This document shows positions 9,601 through 19,400 of a DNA stretch of 64,000 nt, one piece after another. Position 1 is the stretch's first letter, and each line of letters begins with the position of its first letter. Origin of the DNA: Pontibacter korlensis. GTDB taxonomy: Bacteria > Bacteroidota > Bacteroidia > Cytophagales > Hymenobacteraceae. Position numbers and translations under genes: made by a program. Under the pieces are notes generated by a model that saw only the letters and a program-made list of their open reading frames with translations, had not been told where the DNA came from and searched no databases. Where the stretch lies: positions 2,694,001 through 2,758,000 of the forward strand of contig NZ_CP009621.1 of the NCBI RefSeq assembly GCF_000973725.1, in the 5' to 3' direction.

Positions 9601-9957
9601 GGCTACAATCTGGATCGTGCTGTGCTGGATGCGTGGACACCTCAAAACACAGGAGCTTCTATTCCAAGACTTTCTACCAGTGATACAAATCTAAACTTTG
9701 GTACTGCCTCTGACTGGTACCTGGAAAAAGGAGACTATTTCCGGATTAAAAACCTGATGATTGGCTATACCTTGCCTGCCCAACTTATGAGCAGAATCAG
9801 GTCTGGTGCCAGTTTAAGAGTTTATGCTGCTGCTGAAAACCTGCTTACCATTACTCCTTATGAGGGGCTTGACCCTGAAATAGGAGGTGTAGGGCTAGAC
9901 ATGGGTACTTATCCTGTACCACGCACTTATACTGTCGGATTAAACCTGCATTTCTAA
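6583..9957 (+). CDS. SusC/RagA-family TonB-dependent receptor with STN domain (module 1)
   Basis: This is a 1124-residue outer-membrane receptor. A signal peptide ends near SYSQA (about 38). An STN signalling domain spans about 42-116. A carboxypeptidase-regulatory-like domain spans about 127-206 (VSGQVKDNTGQPLPGVSVTI). The plug spans about 207-335 (EVVVIGYGTAKRSD, ending GVILVTTKSGK), and the beta-barrel runs to a C-terminal aromatic residue (LNLHF). The STN domain and the upstream sigma/FecR pair show that it senses and transports. It is followed 24 bases later by its SusD partner. The cargo is unknown; phosphatase genes in the operon suggest a phosphorylated compound or a product released from one. 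Confidence 0.95.
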   Translation: MMRKKIRAKNKAASRKRYPLLFLALMGTASLPSYSQATESYPVNFSVTNASLPEIFNKLEATTGYSFAYTDEVAKLNKSFSVAKTKSIDEVLKKLSEEGNLKFRKDNKTISIAVDEAGKKEKQQISTVSGQVKDNTGQPLPGVSVTIKGTSKGAVTDVDGNYSVNVSGLDQPVLIFSYIGFASQEVVVNNQSQLDIVLGEDTKSLSEVVVIGYGTAKRSDITTAITTLPNADKIANRPISNVADALQGNLAGVTVTQSGGDPSAAPQIVIRGAGTINSESPLWVVDGMPYYGGPLNPRDIETYTVLKDASAAAIYGAQASSGVILVTTKSGKAGKPRVSLDTYYGWQSAHKLPEALNAAEQSAVYNQAADNAGASRPDAHNPDKNPWGQVTRTNWIDEIFRTGGIYNINASISGGNDKGRYLSSFGYQNKDGVLLNTNLKRYNFRIKSDYDFSDKVRVGQNLYVNQSNSQGTNTSNSYSGTIINAIYMPPAAPVYDEEGNFHGVVPDNLVSSFGGSYGDTYNPVALLLRPTVNSPSLNINGTAYVEYSPLANLKFRSGFSMDLLRDSYKRFDPRIPEPGKPNSMNYLTQSEASRNKWIWDNQLSYQKAIGKSFFDVTAVYSAQHTNYEYNWQRGQNFDREDDWFQYMGNAKEIIERPTSSVYEDALTSAIGRISYNYDDRYFLTGSMRRDESSRLHADNNSDIFPAASAAWKISSEPFFRTDFFQMLKLRASWGQIGNIQSVDYYAYNVPLEAGNAYLGASPAFQQAYYINKESNPRLEWERSETFDVGLDVAMFNDRLTLTADYYEKYTRGLILPVDPNRHVGVQNGATRNVGTVLNKGLELALGYSGNIGELTYQVNGNITTLKNELQDLNGYGNDHIVHNQNVRSMFSPYRSTPGQPLFSYYLIPHDGIFQSNEQVAEYTNAQGELIQPNAKAGDLIFRDVNGDGKIDDNDRVYMGNAMPDVAYGLNLNLQWKNFDLTLFGQGVSGVKLLTGYKYSTYNAGLQGYNLDRAVLDAWTPQNTGASIPRLSTSDTNLNFGTASDWYLEKGDYFRIKNLMIGYTLPAQLMSRIRSGASLRVYAAAENLLTITPYEGLDPEIGGVGLDMGTYPVPRTYTVGLNLHF

Positions 9958-9981
9958 AAACTTAATTAAGAAATCATCATC

Positions 9982-11541
9982 ATGAAAATAAAAAAGTTTC
10001 TGCCATTAATGCTGTTGCTGACTCTATCTGTAGGGTGCAGCGATGACTTTACTGAACTTACTCCAAAAGGATCTACCACCTATTCCAATTTCTGGAAAAC
10101 AGAACAGGATGCTGTTGCCGCCTCTAATGCCTTGTATACTCACATGTATAACGATGTAATGTTTGGTCGGGGCTTCTTCTGGTTTATCAATGCCTCTGAC
10201 GACATGGTAACGGGTCGTTCTAATGCTACTGCTGAAAACATCCGCTACTTCAGAACAACGGGTGGAGAAAGCTATATCCGGAACATATATGGTAATTTGT
10301 ATCAGACTATCCGGCGCGCTAATGAAATAATTAAGAATGTGCCGGACATACAAATGAATGAAGCTATGAAAAACCGGATTCTGGGCGAAGCTTATTTTAT
10401 GCGGGGTTTTTCCTATTTCTACCTGGCATCTTACTACGGCGACCAAAGGGCTGGAGTGCCCATTGTAACAGAAGAAAACATGGAGCAGACCCATTTTGGT
10501 CGTGCTGCCAATGCTGCAGAAAATTATAAGCTGGTGGAGAGTGATCTGAAGAAAGCAGCAGAACTGCTGCCGCTTTTCACTAGCTACAGCGATGAAGATA
10601 AAGGCCGAGCACATAAAGATGCAGCTTTAGGATACCTGGCTAAAACCTATTTGTACTGGGCCCGCTATGATGCCTCTAAATGGGCTGATGCGGAGCAAGC
10701 GGCTGATGCTGTCGCCAATTCAGGTTCTGGTCGAGCACTGATCAACACAGGTAACCCCAAAGAGGATTTTGCCAGCGTTTTCTACATTGCTAATAACTGG
10801 TCTAGTGAGTATATCTGGTCGGTAGTGTCGGGAAGGCAGACAGGCAGTATTTTACCTGGCGTAATGCTCGAAAACAAAGGCTGGGGTAAGTATAATGGCT
10901 GGGGATATTTTCAGCCTACCTTAGAGCTTTACAATGAGTATGAGGCTGCTGACGTACATAGAAGAAAGGCAACTATACTCGAGTTCGGGGATGAATTTCA
11001 GTATTTGGGCCAGACAAGACGCTATGCTTCTTCAAACTCACTGACAGGCTTGCAGTTTAATAAATATATGGAGCCATACCGTTACCCAGTGGAGGAGCAC
11101 CTCAACTCCAATGGAGATGAGCCTACTACAGACCTGAATGTACCTCTGCTGCGCTATGCCGAAATACTGCTGATAAAGGCAGAAGCTCAGATCATGCAGG
11201 GTAAAAATGGAGATGTGCCACTTAACCTGGTACGAGCCAGAGCAGGTTTGGAACCTGTTACAGGAGCTACTATTGCCGATCTGAAGCACGAGCGCCGTGT
11301 TGAACTGGCAGGTGAGTTTGCTGACCGGCATCTGGATCTGGTACGTTGGGGTGATGCACAGGCTGCCTATAGCGTAGCACCCCACGGACGTGTTCATGCC
11401 GATAAAACTAATCCTGATGCACCATATCAGGTAGTTGAACTGGAAGCAGCCCGTAACTTTAATCCGCAAGTGCATCATGTCTGGCCTATTCCGCCAGATG
11501 TTGTTAGTAGTTCAGATATTCCTCAAAACCAAGGTTGGTAG
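9982..11541 (+). CDS. SusD/RagB-family lipoprotein (module 1)
   Basis: This 519-residue surface lipoprotein has a signal ending LTLSVGCSDD, with Cys19 as the lipidated residue. The N-terminal SusD-like region includes FWKTEQDAVAASNALY, then IRRANEIIKN and GEAYFMRGFSYFYLA, the TPR-like scaffold of the family. The C-terminal RagB/SusD part has LLRYAEILLIKAEAQ and ERRVELAGEFADRHLDLVRW, ending with the typical IPQNQGW. It would form a lid on the SusC encoded just upstream and bind ligand before transport. The standard length and intact motifs make the call firm. The ligand is not predictable from sequence. Confidence 0.95.
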   Translation: MKIKKFLPLMLLLTLSVGCSDDFTELTPKGSTTYSNFWKTEQDAVAASNALYTHMYNDVMFGRGFFWFINASDDMVTGRSNATAENIRYFRTTGGESYIRNIYGNLYQTIRRANEIIKNVPDIQMNEAMKNRILGEAYFMRGFSYFYLASYYGDQRAGVPIVTEENMEQTHFGRAANAAENYKLVESDLKKAAELLPLFTSYSDEDKGRAHKDAALGYLAKTYLYWARYDASKWADAEQAADAVANSGSGRALINTGNPKEDFASVFYIANNWSSEYIWSVVSGRQTGSILPGVMLENKGWGKYNGWGYFQPTLELYNEYEAADVHRRKATILEFGDEFQYLGQTRRYASSNSLTGLQFNKYMEPYRYPVEEHLNSNGDEPTTDLNVPLLRYAEILLIKAEAQIMQGKNGDVPLNLVRARAGLEPVTGATIADLKHERRVELAGEFADRHLDLVRWGDAQAAYSVAPHGRVHADKTNPDAPYQVVELEAARNFNPQVHHVWPIPPDVVSSSDIPQNQGW

Positions 11542-11579
11542 AAATTACCATAAGCCTTTACTTATAAAATATTTGGTTG

Positions 11580-13004
11580 ATGAATAACGCAAACTCCTCT
11601 GCCTCACGCCGTCACTTTTTGAAATCGTCTGGTATTGCAACGTTGGGCTTTATGGGGCTCTACCAGTTTGTAGTGCAGCCATTACAAGCTTTTGGAAAAG
11701 AGGCTTTGGCACTGGACGCAGGATACGGCCCCCTGGTCACGGACTCTGCAGGGCTTCTTAACTTGCCCAAAGGTTTCTCTTATAAAGTTATATCGCAGCG
11801 TGGCGATAAAATGACAGACGGCTTGTTGGTACCCGGAAGGCCTGACGGCATGGGTACCTTTGCAGGGCCTAATGGTAAAACCATTATTATCAGAAACCAT
11901 GAAAACAGCCCTGATACTTTTATAGAGGGAGCATTTGGGTTAAAGAATGAACTATTGCCTACAGTGAAAGCTGCAAACTTCTACGATTTTGGAAAAGGTA
12001 AACTGCCTGGCCTTGGTGGTACCACCACCATGGTTTATGATCCGAAGAAAGGAGAAATAGAAAAGCAATTTATGAGCCTGGCCGGCACATCCCGAAATTG
12101 TGCCGGCGGAGTAACTCCTTGGAACAGCTGGTTAACGTGTGAGGAGACAACCGTAAAGGCAGGCGCTTGTGATTACTTTGAGCAGGATCATGGATACGTG
12201 TTTGAAGTGCCAGCCTCAACACGAGTAGGAATGGTGACACCTATTCCTGTTAAAGCGATGGGGCGCATGAACCACGAAGCCGTGGCGGTTGATCCTAACA
12301 CCAGCATTGTGTATTTGACTGAAGATCGTGGAGATAGCCTGATTTACCGTTATATACCAAATGAACCTGGCAAGCTTGCAAAAGGAGGAAAACTACAGGC
12401 ATTAGTCTTAAAGGAACAAAAAAGCTGGGATACCCGCAATTGGGAAAATTCTAAAGGGCCTGAGTTTCCTGTAGGCAAGCAATTTGAAGTGGAGTGGCTG
12501 GACCTTGAGAACATTGACTCTCCGGATGATGACCTTCGCCTGGCAGGCTTCAACAAAGGTGCTGCCTGTTTCGCTAGGGGAGAAGGCATGTGGTTTGGCC
12601 AAAATGAGCTTTATTTTGCCTGTACTAATGGCGGGAAAGCTTATAGTGGACAGGTTTTCAGGTATGTACCAAGTCCAAACGAAGGCAAGCCAGAAGAAGC
12701 AAAGCAGCCAGGTAAACTGGAGCTGTTTCTGGAGCCAAATAACAAGGATATCCTGAAATACTGTGATAACCTGACCATAGCTCCATGGGGGGATGTGATT
12801 ATGTGTGAAGATGATCCGCATCCATTTGTAGTGGGAGTAACACCTGGTGGCGAATTTTATAAGCTGGCGGAAAATGTTGGATTTCAGTCAGAATTTGCAG
12901 GAGGCGTATTTTCTCCTACCGGGGAAACATATTTTTTAAACATACAGGATGCGGGAATCACCGTAGCGATTACCGGACCTTGGAAAAAAGCGAAACTATT
13001 CTAA
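11580..13004 (+). CDS. PhoX-family (DUF839) Tat-exported alkaline phosphatase
   Basis: This is a 474-residue protein. The N-terminus SRRHFLKSSGIATLGFMG is a Tat signal peptide. The mature part shows the PhoX pattern: IIIRNHENS, then RNCAGGVTPWNSWLTCEET (a cysteine in this motif is an iron ligand in characterised PhoX), GRMNHEAVAVDP, VYLTEDRGDSLIYRY and CEDDPHPFVVGVTP. Characterised PhoX enzymes are calcium- and iron-dependent phosphomonoesterases with broad substrate range. The ATG at 11580 is preferred to a TTG three bases earlier. It lies 38 bases after susD in the same operon and is followed by a hairpin that may reduce transcription into the next gene. Confidence 0.85.
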   Translation: MNNANSSASRRHFLKSSGIATLGFMGLYQFVVQPLQAFGKEALALDAGYGPLVTDSAGLLNLPKGFSYKVISQRGDKMTDGLLVPGRPDGMGTFAGPNGKTIIIRNHENSPDTFIEGAFGLKNELLPTVKAANFYDFGKGKLPGLGGTTTMVYDPKKGEIEKQFMSLAGTSRNCAGGVTPWNSWLTCEETTVKAGACDYFEQDHGYVFEVPASTRVGMVTPIPVKAMGRMNHEAVAVDPNTSIVYLTEDRGDSLIYRYIPNEPGKLAKGGKLQALVLKEQKSWDTRNWENSKGPEFPVGKQFEVEWLDLENIDSPDDDLRLAGFNKGAACFARGEGMWFGQNELYFACTNGGKAYSGQVFRYVPSPNEGKPEEAKQPGKLELFLEPNNKDILKYCDNLTIAPWGDVIMCEDDPHPFVVGVTPGGEFYKLAENVGFQSEFAGGVFSPTGETYFLNIQDAGITVAITGPWKKAKLF

Positions 13005-13007
13005 AAT

Positions 13008-13044
13008 AAGGGCTCAGTGTGTGCAAAAGCATACCTGAGCCCTT
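13008..13044 (+). terminator. Hairpin between phoX-like and GDPD-phosphatase genes
   Basis: The stem AAGGGCTCAG (13008-13017) pairs with CTGAGCCCTT (13035-13044), followed by a short T run. It starts just after the PhoX stop and ends 11 bases before the next start, so it could be a leaky intra-operon terminator or an mRNA-stability element. Confidence 0.7.
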
Positions 13045-13055
13045 TTAACTTTATC

Positions 13056-14897
13056 ATGCATCGTAAACTATACACCTTATTGCTGGCTTCGGGCCTTTTA
13101 GTTACAACAGCCGCTGCGCAATCAACGGTATACACTCCGGACAACGCCCATTCACATAATGATTACCTAAATAACATACCCTTTTACCGAGCCTATCATA
13201 AAGGGTTTGGTTCTATTGAGGTGGATATTTTTCCTGTAAAAGGCGAGCTATATGTTGCCCATGAGAAGGATGAGATCAGCAAAGTAAGAACCTTATCCAA
13301 GTTATACTTGGAGCCTGCCCTTGCCGAGCTAGCAAAAGATGAGACGCGACAGCTAAGCCTACTTATCGATATAAAAGAAAATCATCAGGAGGCGCTGCGC
13401 CTGCTTGTTAAGCAGATAAAACCATTGAAAAAACTGCTTAATACTCCTGCTCGCAAAGGACAGCTGACCATTATTATCAGTGGTGACAGACCCCAGCCTG
13501 CCCGTTATGAAAATTATCCTGATTATATTTTCTTTGATGATAATCATCAAACAGTGCACACGTCTCAGCAGTGGGAGCGGGTGGGCCTTGTGAGTACCAG
13601 CTTCAGAAACTACAGTAACTGGAATGGTAAGGGTGTACTACCGAAGGAGGAGCTGGCAAGTATAACAGCCTTTGTGGGCAGCGTACATGCTGCAGGAAAA
13701 AAAGTTCGTTTTTGGGCTGCTCCAGATACTAAAACAGCTTGGTTAAGCTTAATGGATATGGGAGTGGATGTGATTGGAACTGACCGGATTGAGGAACTTG
13801 GCACAATAGTGCAGAAAAAAGGAGGAAACGAATACAAAGTGGCAGAACCTTATCCGACCTATACACCTACCTATAAAAACGATGGTGGGCAGGGGAGAGT
13901 CAAAAATATTATTTTCTTGATTGGAGATGGTATGGGGTTATCGCAGGTATATGCCACCTTTACTGCCAACCGGGGGCAGCTCAACATGTTTAAAATGCAG
14001 AATATTGGGTTATCCATGACAAGCTCTGCCGATGCTTATGGAACAGACTCTGCTGCAGGTGCAACCGCCATGGCCTCGGGGAAGAAAACTAATAACCGTG
14101 CGGTAGGAGTTAGTCTAACGGGTGAGCCCCTCCCATCGTTGGTTGTACATGCCTCTGAAGCTGGTAAAAAAACAGCTCTCATTGCAGCTTGTGATTTAAC
14201 GGATGCCACACCTGGCGCTTTTTTCGCACATCAGAAGGAACGGTCTTTAGGAACAGCAATAGCCCGGGATTTACTTTCATCTCCTGTGGATATAGTGGTC
14301 GGAGCCGGGAAAAAGCATTTTGAAGCAAATGTTGACGGTAGCATTACACTCAAAGCACTAAAGGCAAAAGGTTACAGAGTAGTTGAAGAGTTACCGGATA
14401 ATATGGATAAGGACAAGAAACTGGTCGCATTAGTGGCTGATAGCGCTGTTCGACCTGTTTTAGATGGGCGAGGAAACTACTTACTTTCTTCCTTCAGGAA
14501 GGTAACCAATTCTTTCTCGGATAATTCTGAAGGCTTTTTTCTGATGCTGGAAGGCTCACAAATTGACCATGGAGGGCATGGAAACAACCTTGCTCAGGTG
14601 ATAACAGAAAATGCAGACTTTGACAAGGTAGTGGGCGAAGCCCTGCGCTTTGCAGACCAGGATGGAGAAACACTTGTGGTTGTGACAGCTGACCATGAAA
14701 CAGGTGGGCTTACCCTGTTGGGCGGAAGTATTTCTGAAGGACGTGTTATAGGTGAATTTAGTACCGACGACCATACAGGTATTCCGGTACCTGTCTACGC
14801 CTATGGTCCGCATTCAAATGAATTCAGGGGAGTTTATCAAAATACTGAGATCTTTGAAAAGCTGCTTTCTTTGATAAGAAAGTACAAGGGGAATTAA
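13056..14897 (+). CDS. GDPD/PI-PLC-like domain fused to alkaline phosphatase
   Basis: This is a 613-residue two-domain exported enzyme. The signal peptide ends TTAAAQS (about residue 24). Residues about 28-270 resemble the PI-PLC/GDPD superfamily, with HSHNDYLNN, IEVDIF and LLIDIKEN carrying likely His, Glu and Asp catalytic or metal residues. Residues about 281-613 are a PhoA-type alkaline phosphatase: IIFLIGDGMGLSQ, then TDSAAGATAMASGKKT with the nucleophilic serine near 330, and VTADHETGG near the end. The fusion suggests sequential action, cleaving a phosphodiester and then the released monoester. The start is ATG 13056, because the upstream part of the open frame runs through a terminator hairpin. 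Confidence 0.88.
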   Translation: MHRKLYTLLLASGLLVTTAAAQSTVYTPDNAHSHNDYLNNIPFYRAYHKGFGSIEVDIFPVKGELYVAHEKDEISKVRTLSKLYLEPALAELAKDETRQLSLLIDIKENHQEALRLLVKQIKPLKKLLNTPARKGQLTIIISGDRPQPARYENYPDYIFFDDNHQTVHTSQQWERVGLVSTSFRNYSNWNGKGVLPKEELASITAFVGSVHAAGKKVRFWAAPDTKTAWLSLMDMGVDVIGTDRIEELGTIVQKKGGNEYKVAEPYPTYTPTYKNDGGQGRVKNIIFLIGDGMGLSQVYATFTANRGQLNMFKMQNIGLSMTSSADAYGTDSAAGATAMASGKKTNNRAVGVSLTGEPLPSLVVHASEAGKKTALIAACDLTDATPGAFFAHQKERSLGTAIARDLLSSPVDIVVGAGKKHFEANVDGSITLKALKAKGYRVVEELPDNMDKDKKLVALVADSAVRPVLDGRGNYLLSSFRKVTNSFSDNSEGFFLMLEGSQIDHGGHGNNLAQVITENADFDKVVGEALRFADQDGETLVVVTADHETGGLTLLGGSISEGRVIGEFSTDDHTGIPVPVYAYGPHSNEFRGVYQNTEIFEKLLSLIRKYKGN

Positions 14898-14922
14898 CTA
14901 TTTTTTACTTATGATTTTAACT

Positions 14923-15777
14923 ATGAAACTTAGGCACCTTATTCTTATTCTGGCATTAGTTTGCGTTTGCACGACTTTAAGCTACGCGCAGCAACTGACG
15001 GTAGGCACTTACAACGTGCGCTATGATAACCCCAGCGACACTGGAAACCTATGGGTGGATCGGGCACGGGTGGTGGCAGAGTTACTCCGCTTCCACGACT
15101 TCGACGTGTTCGGTACGCAGGAGGCCCTGAAAAACCAGCTGGACGATATTAGTCAAGCGCTGCCGCAGTATGCTCGCTACGGCAAAGGCCGCGACGACGG
15201 AAAGGAGAAGGGCGAGCACTCGGCAATATTTTACAAGAAAGACAAGTTCAAGCTCCTGGACAAGGGAGACTTTTGGCTGTCGGAAACACCAGATAAACCT
15301 TCGCTCGGGTGGGATGCCACCTGCTGCAATCGCATCGTCTCCTGGGTGTACCTACAGGACCTGGCCACAAACCAGAAGTTCTACTTCTTCAACGCCCACT
15401 ACGACCACCAGGGAGTACAGGCGCGACGCGAGAGCAGCAAGCTGATCCTACGCAAGATCAGGGAAGTAGCTGGCAAGGAGTATGTTATATTAACCGGGGA
15501 CTTTAACGGCGATCACGCCAGTGAGTGGTACCAGAGTGTGGCCAACTCCGGCTTGCTCAAGGACACATATAAGCAGGTAGAGCATCCTTATGCCAGCAAT
15601 GCCTCTTTCAACGGGTTTAAAAACGAAGTGAAGGAAAACGGAATTATTGACCATGTGTTTATGAGCAAGGGCTTTAAGGTAGAAAAGTGGGGATTACTTA
15701 CCGATACTTACTGTGGTAAGTTCCCTTCAGACCATTTCCCGGTGCTGGTTAAGCTAAGCTATGATTCCGAAATGTAA
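14923..15777 (+). CDS. Secreted endonuclease/exonuclease/phosphatase-fold hydrolase
   Basis: This is a 284-residue protein from ATG 14923. The signal peptide has a clean hydrophobic core and ends LSYAQQ; an alternative ATG at 14911 adds four residues. The mature protein has the EEP fold signature: TYNVRYDN, the metal-binding GTQEAL, the HYDHQG region, LTGDFNGD and the C-terminal SDHFPV. The fold includes DNase I, inositol-phosphate 5-phosphatases and sphingomyelinases, so the substrate is a phosphoester but cannot be pinned down. It ends module 1, with a terminator about 90 bases downstream. The stretch 15000-15570 is visibly more GC-rich than its neighbours, which hints at separate ancestry. 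Confidence 0.85.
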   Translation: MKLRHLILILALVCVCTTLSYAQQLTVGTYNVRYDNPSDTGNLWVDRARVVAELLRFHDFDVFGTQEALKNQLDDISQALPQYARYGKGRDDGKEKGEHSAIFYKKDKFKLLDKGDFWLSETPDKPSLGWDATCCNRIVSWVYLQDLATNQKFYFFNAHYDHQGVQARRESSKLILRKIREVAGKEYVILTGDFNGDHASEWYQSVANSGLLKDTYKQVEHPYASNASFNGFKNEVKENGIIDHVFMSKGFKVEKWGLLTDTYCGKFPSDHFPVLVKLSYDSEM

Positions 15778-16453
15778 TTTTCTGGATATAGATTAGGTGA
15801 GACAGAGCTTGGGTTTTAGAGCAACATCATCGACAAATAATTACTTTAAAGATAAGCCTAGCTTGTAAACAATGAGGCTGTCCAAAGAGGGCAGCCTCAT
15901 TGTTTTTATCTGGAGTCATGTAGCCTTACTGCATTTTTTTACTCCTTGGAGGCACTATATATGTATAACTGGTTTGGCCAACTGTTGCTTTCCTGTTGCT
16001 GCTGCACAACGCTGCTTTTGATAGTGCTTTCAGCCTTGCCTATAACAGGTTTGTTGCATTTACTGGCTTGCCTTTGCTAAAAGTTATGTATAAGCAGTTG
16101 CTTATAGCTATTAAAGTTTTGTAAAAGTTATAACTCTTTAGCATGCTGCTGATAATGATTATATAATCATTGTTGAATATTCAGGTAAAGTTCATTCACG
16201 TACTTTGTTCCTGTTCTTAGGAAGCAAAAACAGAGGTTTATAGCGTGTGAGGAGAACAGAGAAGATATCCTGAAGCCAATCTTCAGGAATAGGTGAAAAA
16301 ATATACCGAAGCAGATTTCGCTTCAGTACTGTAGTATACCTTTCCTTCTGCTTACATACCAGAGCTCCGGCATATTTCTCTTCTTTGTCCCAGGTCAATT
16401 GGTTGATCAATCTGAACTAAAAACAGGATAGAATAACCTATATAAAGTAAGCA
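15778..16453. other. Intergenic region before module 2
   Basis: After the terminator at 15870-15902 this stretch is AT-rich. A 72-codon minus-strand frame (16192-16410) exists, but its composition and lack of any motif or ribosome-binding context do not persuade me. The promoter for module 2 must lie in its last 200 bases. Confidence 0.4.
15870..15902 (+). terminator. Rho-independent terminator ending module 1
   Basis: The stem CAATGAGGCTG (15870-15880) pairs perfectly with CAGCCTCATTG (15892-15902) around an 11-base loop, followed by TTTTTAT. It lies about 90 bases after the EEP stop codon. Confidence 0.85.
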
Positions 16454-19400
16454 ATGATATCAACTTTACCAATAAAGCGCAAAGGAGGTTCCCGTCGCAG
16501 GTGCTTTCTTTTGCTATTGGCCATACTTGGCATCGGCCCTAAGGATGGTTTTACAATGGTGCCTGACTTTACCGTTGTCACATCATCTACTTCTGTTATC
16601 ACCAATCAAAATCGTCAAAGCGAACCTTTATCGGGTTTGGTAAAAGACGCTACCGGCTTGCCACTTCCAGGTGTGTCAGTAGTGCTAAAAGGTACTTCTA
16701 CAGGAACCGTTACCGACCATGAAGGGCGCTTTACAATTAACACGGCAGGCGTTAAGGAGCCCGTGCTGATTTTGTCCTACATTGGCTTTATAACCCAGGA
16801 AGTAAGTGTAGGTAGCAAAGGCTTTGTTGATGTATCGCTACAGGAAGATACTGAAACGCTCTCTGAGGTGGTGGTTACTGCTATCGGTATAAAACAGCAA
16901 AAGAAAAAGTTAGGGTATGCTACACAGGAAGTAAATACAGAAGTACTTTCTGAGGCTAAGGTTATGAATGTTGGGAGTGCTCTGTCTGGTCAGGTGGCTG
17001 GTCTTACGGTTACAAATCCTACTGGTATGTTTCAATCACCTTCATTTAACTTAAGAGGTAAAACGCCGCTTATCGTACTGAATGGAGTTCCTGTGGAAAC
17101 AGACTTTTATGATATTTCCAGCGATGATATTGAAAATATAAATGTTCTGAAAGGTACAACAGCCGCTGCACTTTATGGTTCGCGTGGTAAAAACGGAGCC
17201 ATACTCATCACTACGAAGAATGCCAAAAAAGAAGGCTTAGAGGTAAGCGTACGTACCAACACTATGTTTACGGCTGGATTTACGGTTTATCCTGAAACAC
17301 AAACAGAATATGGCAACGGCTCTAATGGTCAGTATGAATTTTGGGATGGCGCAGATGGTGGTATCTCAGATGGAGATATGATTTGGGGGCCGAAGTTTGG
17401 AACTGGTGTAAAGGTTCCGCAATGGAACAGCCCTATTCAGGATAAAGAAACAGGGGAGGTTATACCTTGGTGGGGAAATGTTGAAGGAACTATATACGAT
17501 GATAAGTCTAGATATGAGCGGGTACCTATTGATTGGGTACGGCACGATAACCTGAGAGACTTCCTGAGAACAGGAATAGTTACAGATAACTCTTTTTCTG
17601 TGGCTTATAAAGGAGACAGGGCACAATATTATGTATCAGGAAAATATGCTTATCAAAAGGGGCAGGTGCCTAATACATCCCTTCATACTGGAAGCTTGAC
17701 CTTTAACTCAACTTATCAGCTAGCTGATAATCTGGAATTAGGAGCTAACCTATCTTATAATAAGGTGTATTCTCCTAACTTTCCTCGTTATGGGTATGGC
17801 CCTAAAAACCATATGTATACCATCTTAATATGGATGGGTGATGATGTGAACGGAAAAGAGCTGAAAGAGCACATGTATGTGCCGGGGCTTGAAGGATATC
17901 GCCAGGCTAACTATAACTATGCCTGGTACAATAACCCATACTTTGCCTCTTATGAGCTAGAGCAGGAGCAAAACCGTGATGTGTTAAACGGACAGCTTAA
18001 GCTAAACTGGCAGTTATCACCGAGTTTTTCAATCCAGACAAGAGCTGCCGCACGGGAAAGAGGTTCTTATGAAAATATGGAAAGCCCGAAATCTTATATG
18101 AACTACGGCGACTCACGCAATGGGGACTTTAAGGTGTGGAATAATTCTCAATTGAACTTTGATGCAGACGTCCTGGCTTCCTATTCTAAATCTTTGTCCT
18201 CTCAGATTGACCTTACTGTAAATGGTGGAGCCTCTACTTTTTATCGTAAAATACAGCAGGAATATGCTTCCAGCGATGGCCTGATAGTGCCGGGAGTATA
18301 CAGCTTAAATAACACGCAGGGCCCTGTACAGGCAAGTAACTATTTCCAGACAAAATCTATCCGAAGTATTTACGGATCTGCTAACCTGGATTTATTTAAT
18401 GCTGTTTTCCTTAACGTTACAGCACGTAATGACTGGTCTTCTACTCTTCCTGCTTCTAATAATTCTTACTTTTATCCGTCAGTATCACTAAGTACCATGG
18501 TATCTGAATTTATCCAGATGCCACGGTTCATTGATTACCTGAAACTTAACTCTTCATGGGCCCAGGTGTCCAGCGACTTGGACCCATATAGTATCTATGC
18601 CACTTATAGCAAAGGAGTTACTTACGGTACTATTCCTTCTGTTACTTACCCGGCAGGTCTGATTAACCCAGACATTAAACCTGAAAAAACAACTTCGCAT
18701 GAAGTAGGGTTCTCAACTTCTTTTGCCAAAAACCGCTTCACTCTGGACGGTACATATTATTTTATCAAAGACGAGAACCAGATCATAGATCTTAATATTT
18801 CAGAGTCTTCTGGCTTTACTTCACGCAAGGTAAACGGCAATGTTTATGAAACCAATGGAGTAGAAGTTATTGCCGGAGTTAATGCCATACAAGCGAAAGA
18901 TTTCTCCTGGAACGTAGGGCTTAACTGGAGTAAGTATGTAAAGAAAATAACAGAAGTATACGGTGGGCAGAAGTATGGTAACTTACAAGCTGGAGACCGT
19001 GCGGACAGCTACTATGCCTCCGTATGGCAAAAAAGTGCTGATGGCCAGTTAATTCTTGATGCAAACAGCGGATTACCAACCCGAGACCCATACCCGGTTA
19101 ACCTGGGACACCTGGATCCTTCCTGGCGTTTAGGCTTACAAAACAGGTTTAACATCAAAAACTTTAAAGTTGCTTTAGATGTGGATGGAGCGTGGGGTGG
19201 TCTTCTTAGATCTATTACAATCGAGAAAATGTGGTGGGGAGGAAAACATCCTAATTCTGTTGAATACCGTGATGCTGAATATGCAGCTGGTAAGCCAGTT
19301 TACGTACCAGATGGCGTTGTTGTAACAGAAGGAGAGCTTACCAGAGATGTGAATGGAAATATTATTTCAGATACCCGCAAGTACAGACCTAACACGACAG

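Noticed and set aside
10024..10614. Minus-strand open frame of 196 codons opposite susD (module 1)
   Set aside because: Antisense to conserved SusD motifs; no independent coding signal.
16192..16410. 72-codon minus-strand frame upstream of module 2
   Set aside because: No recognisable motif, poor composition and a position in a promoter region; not persuasive as a gene.
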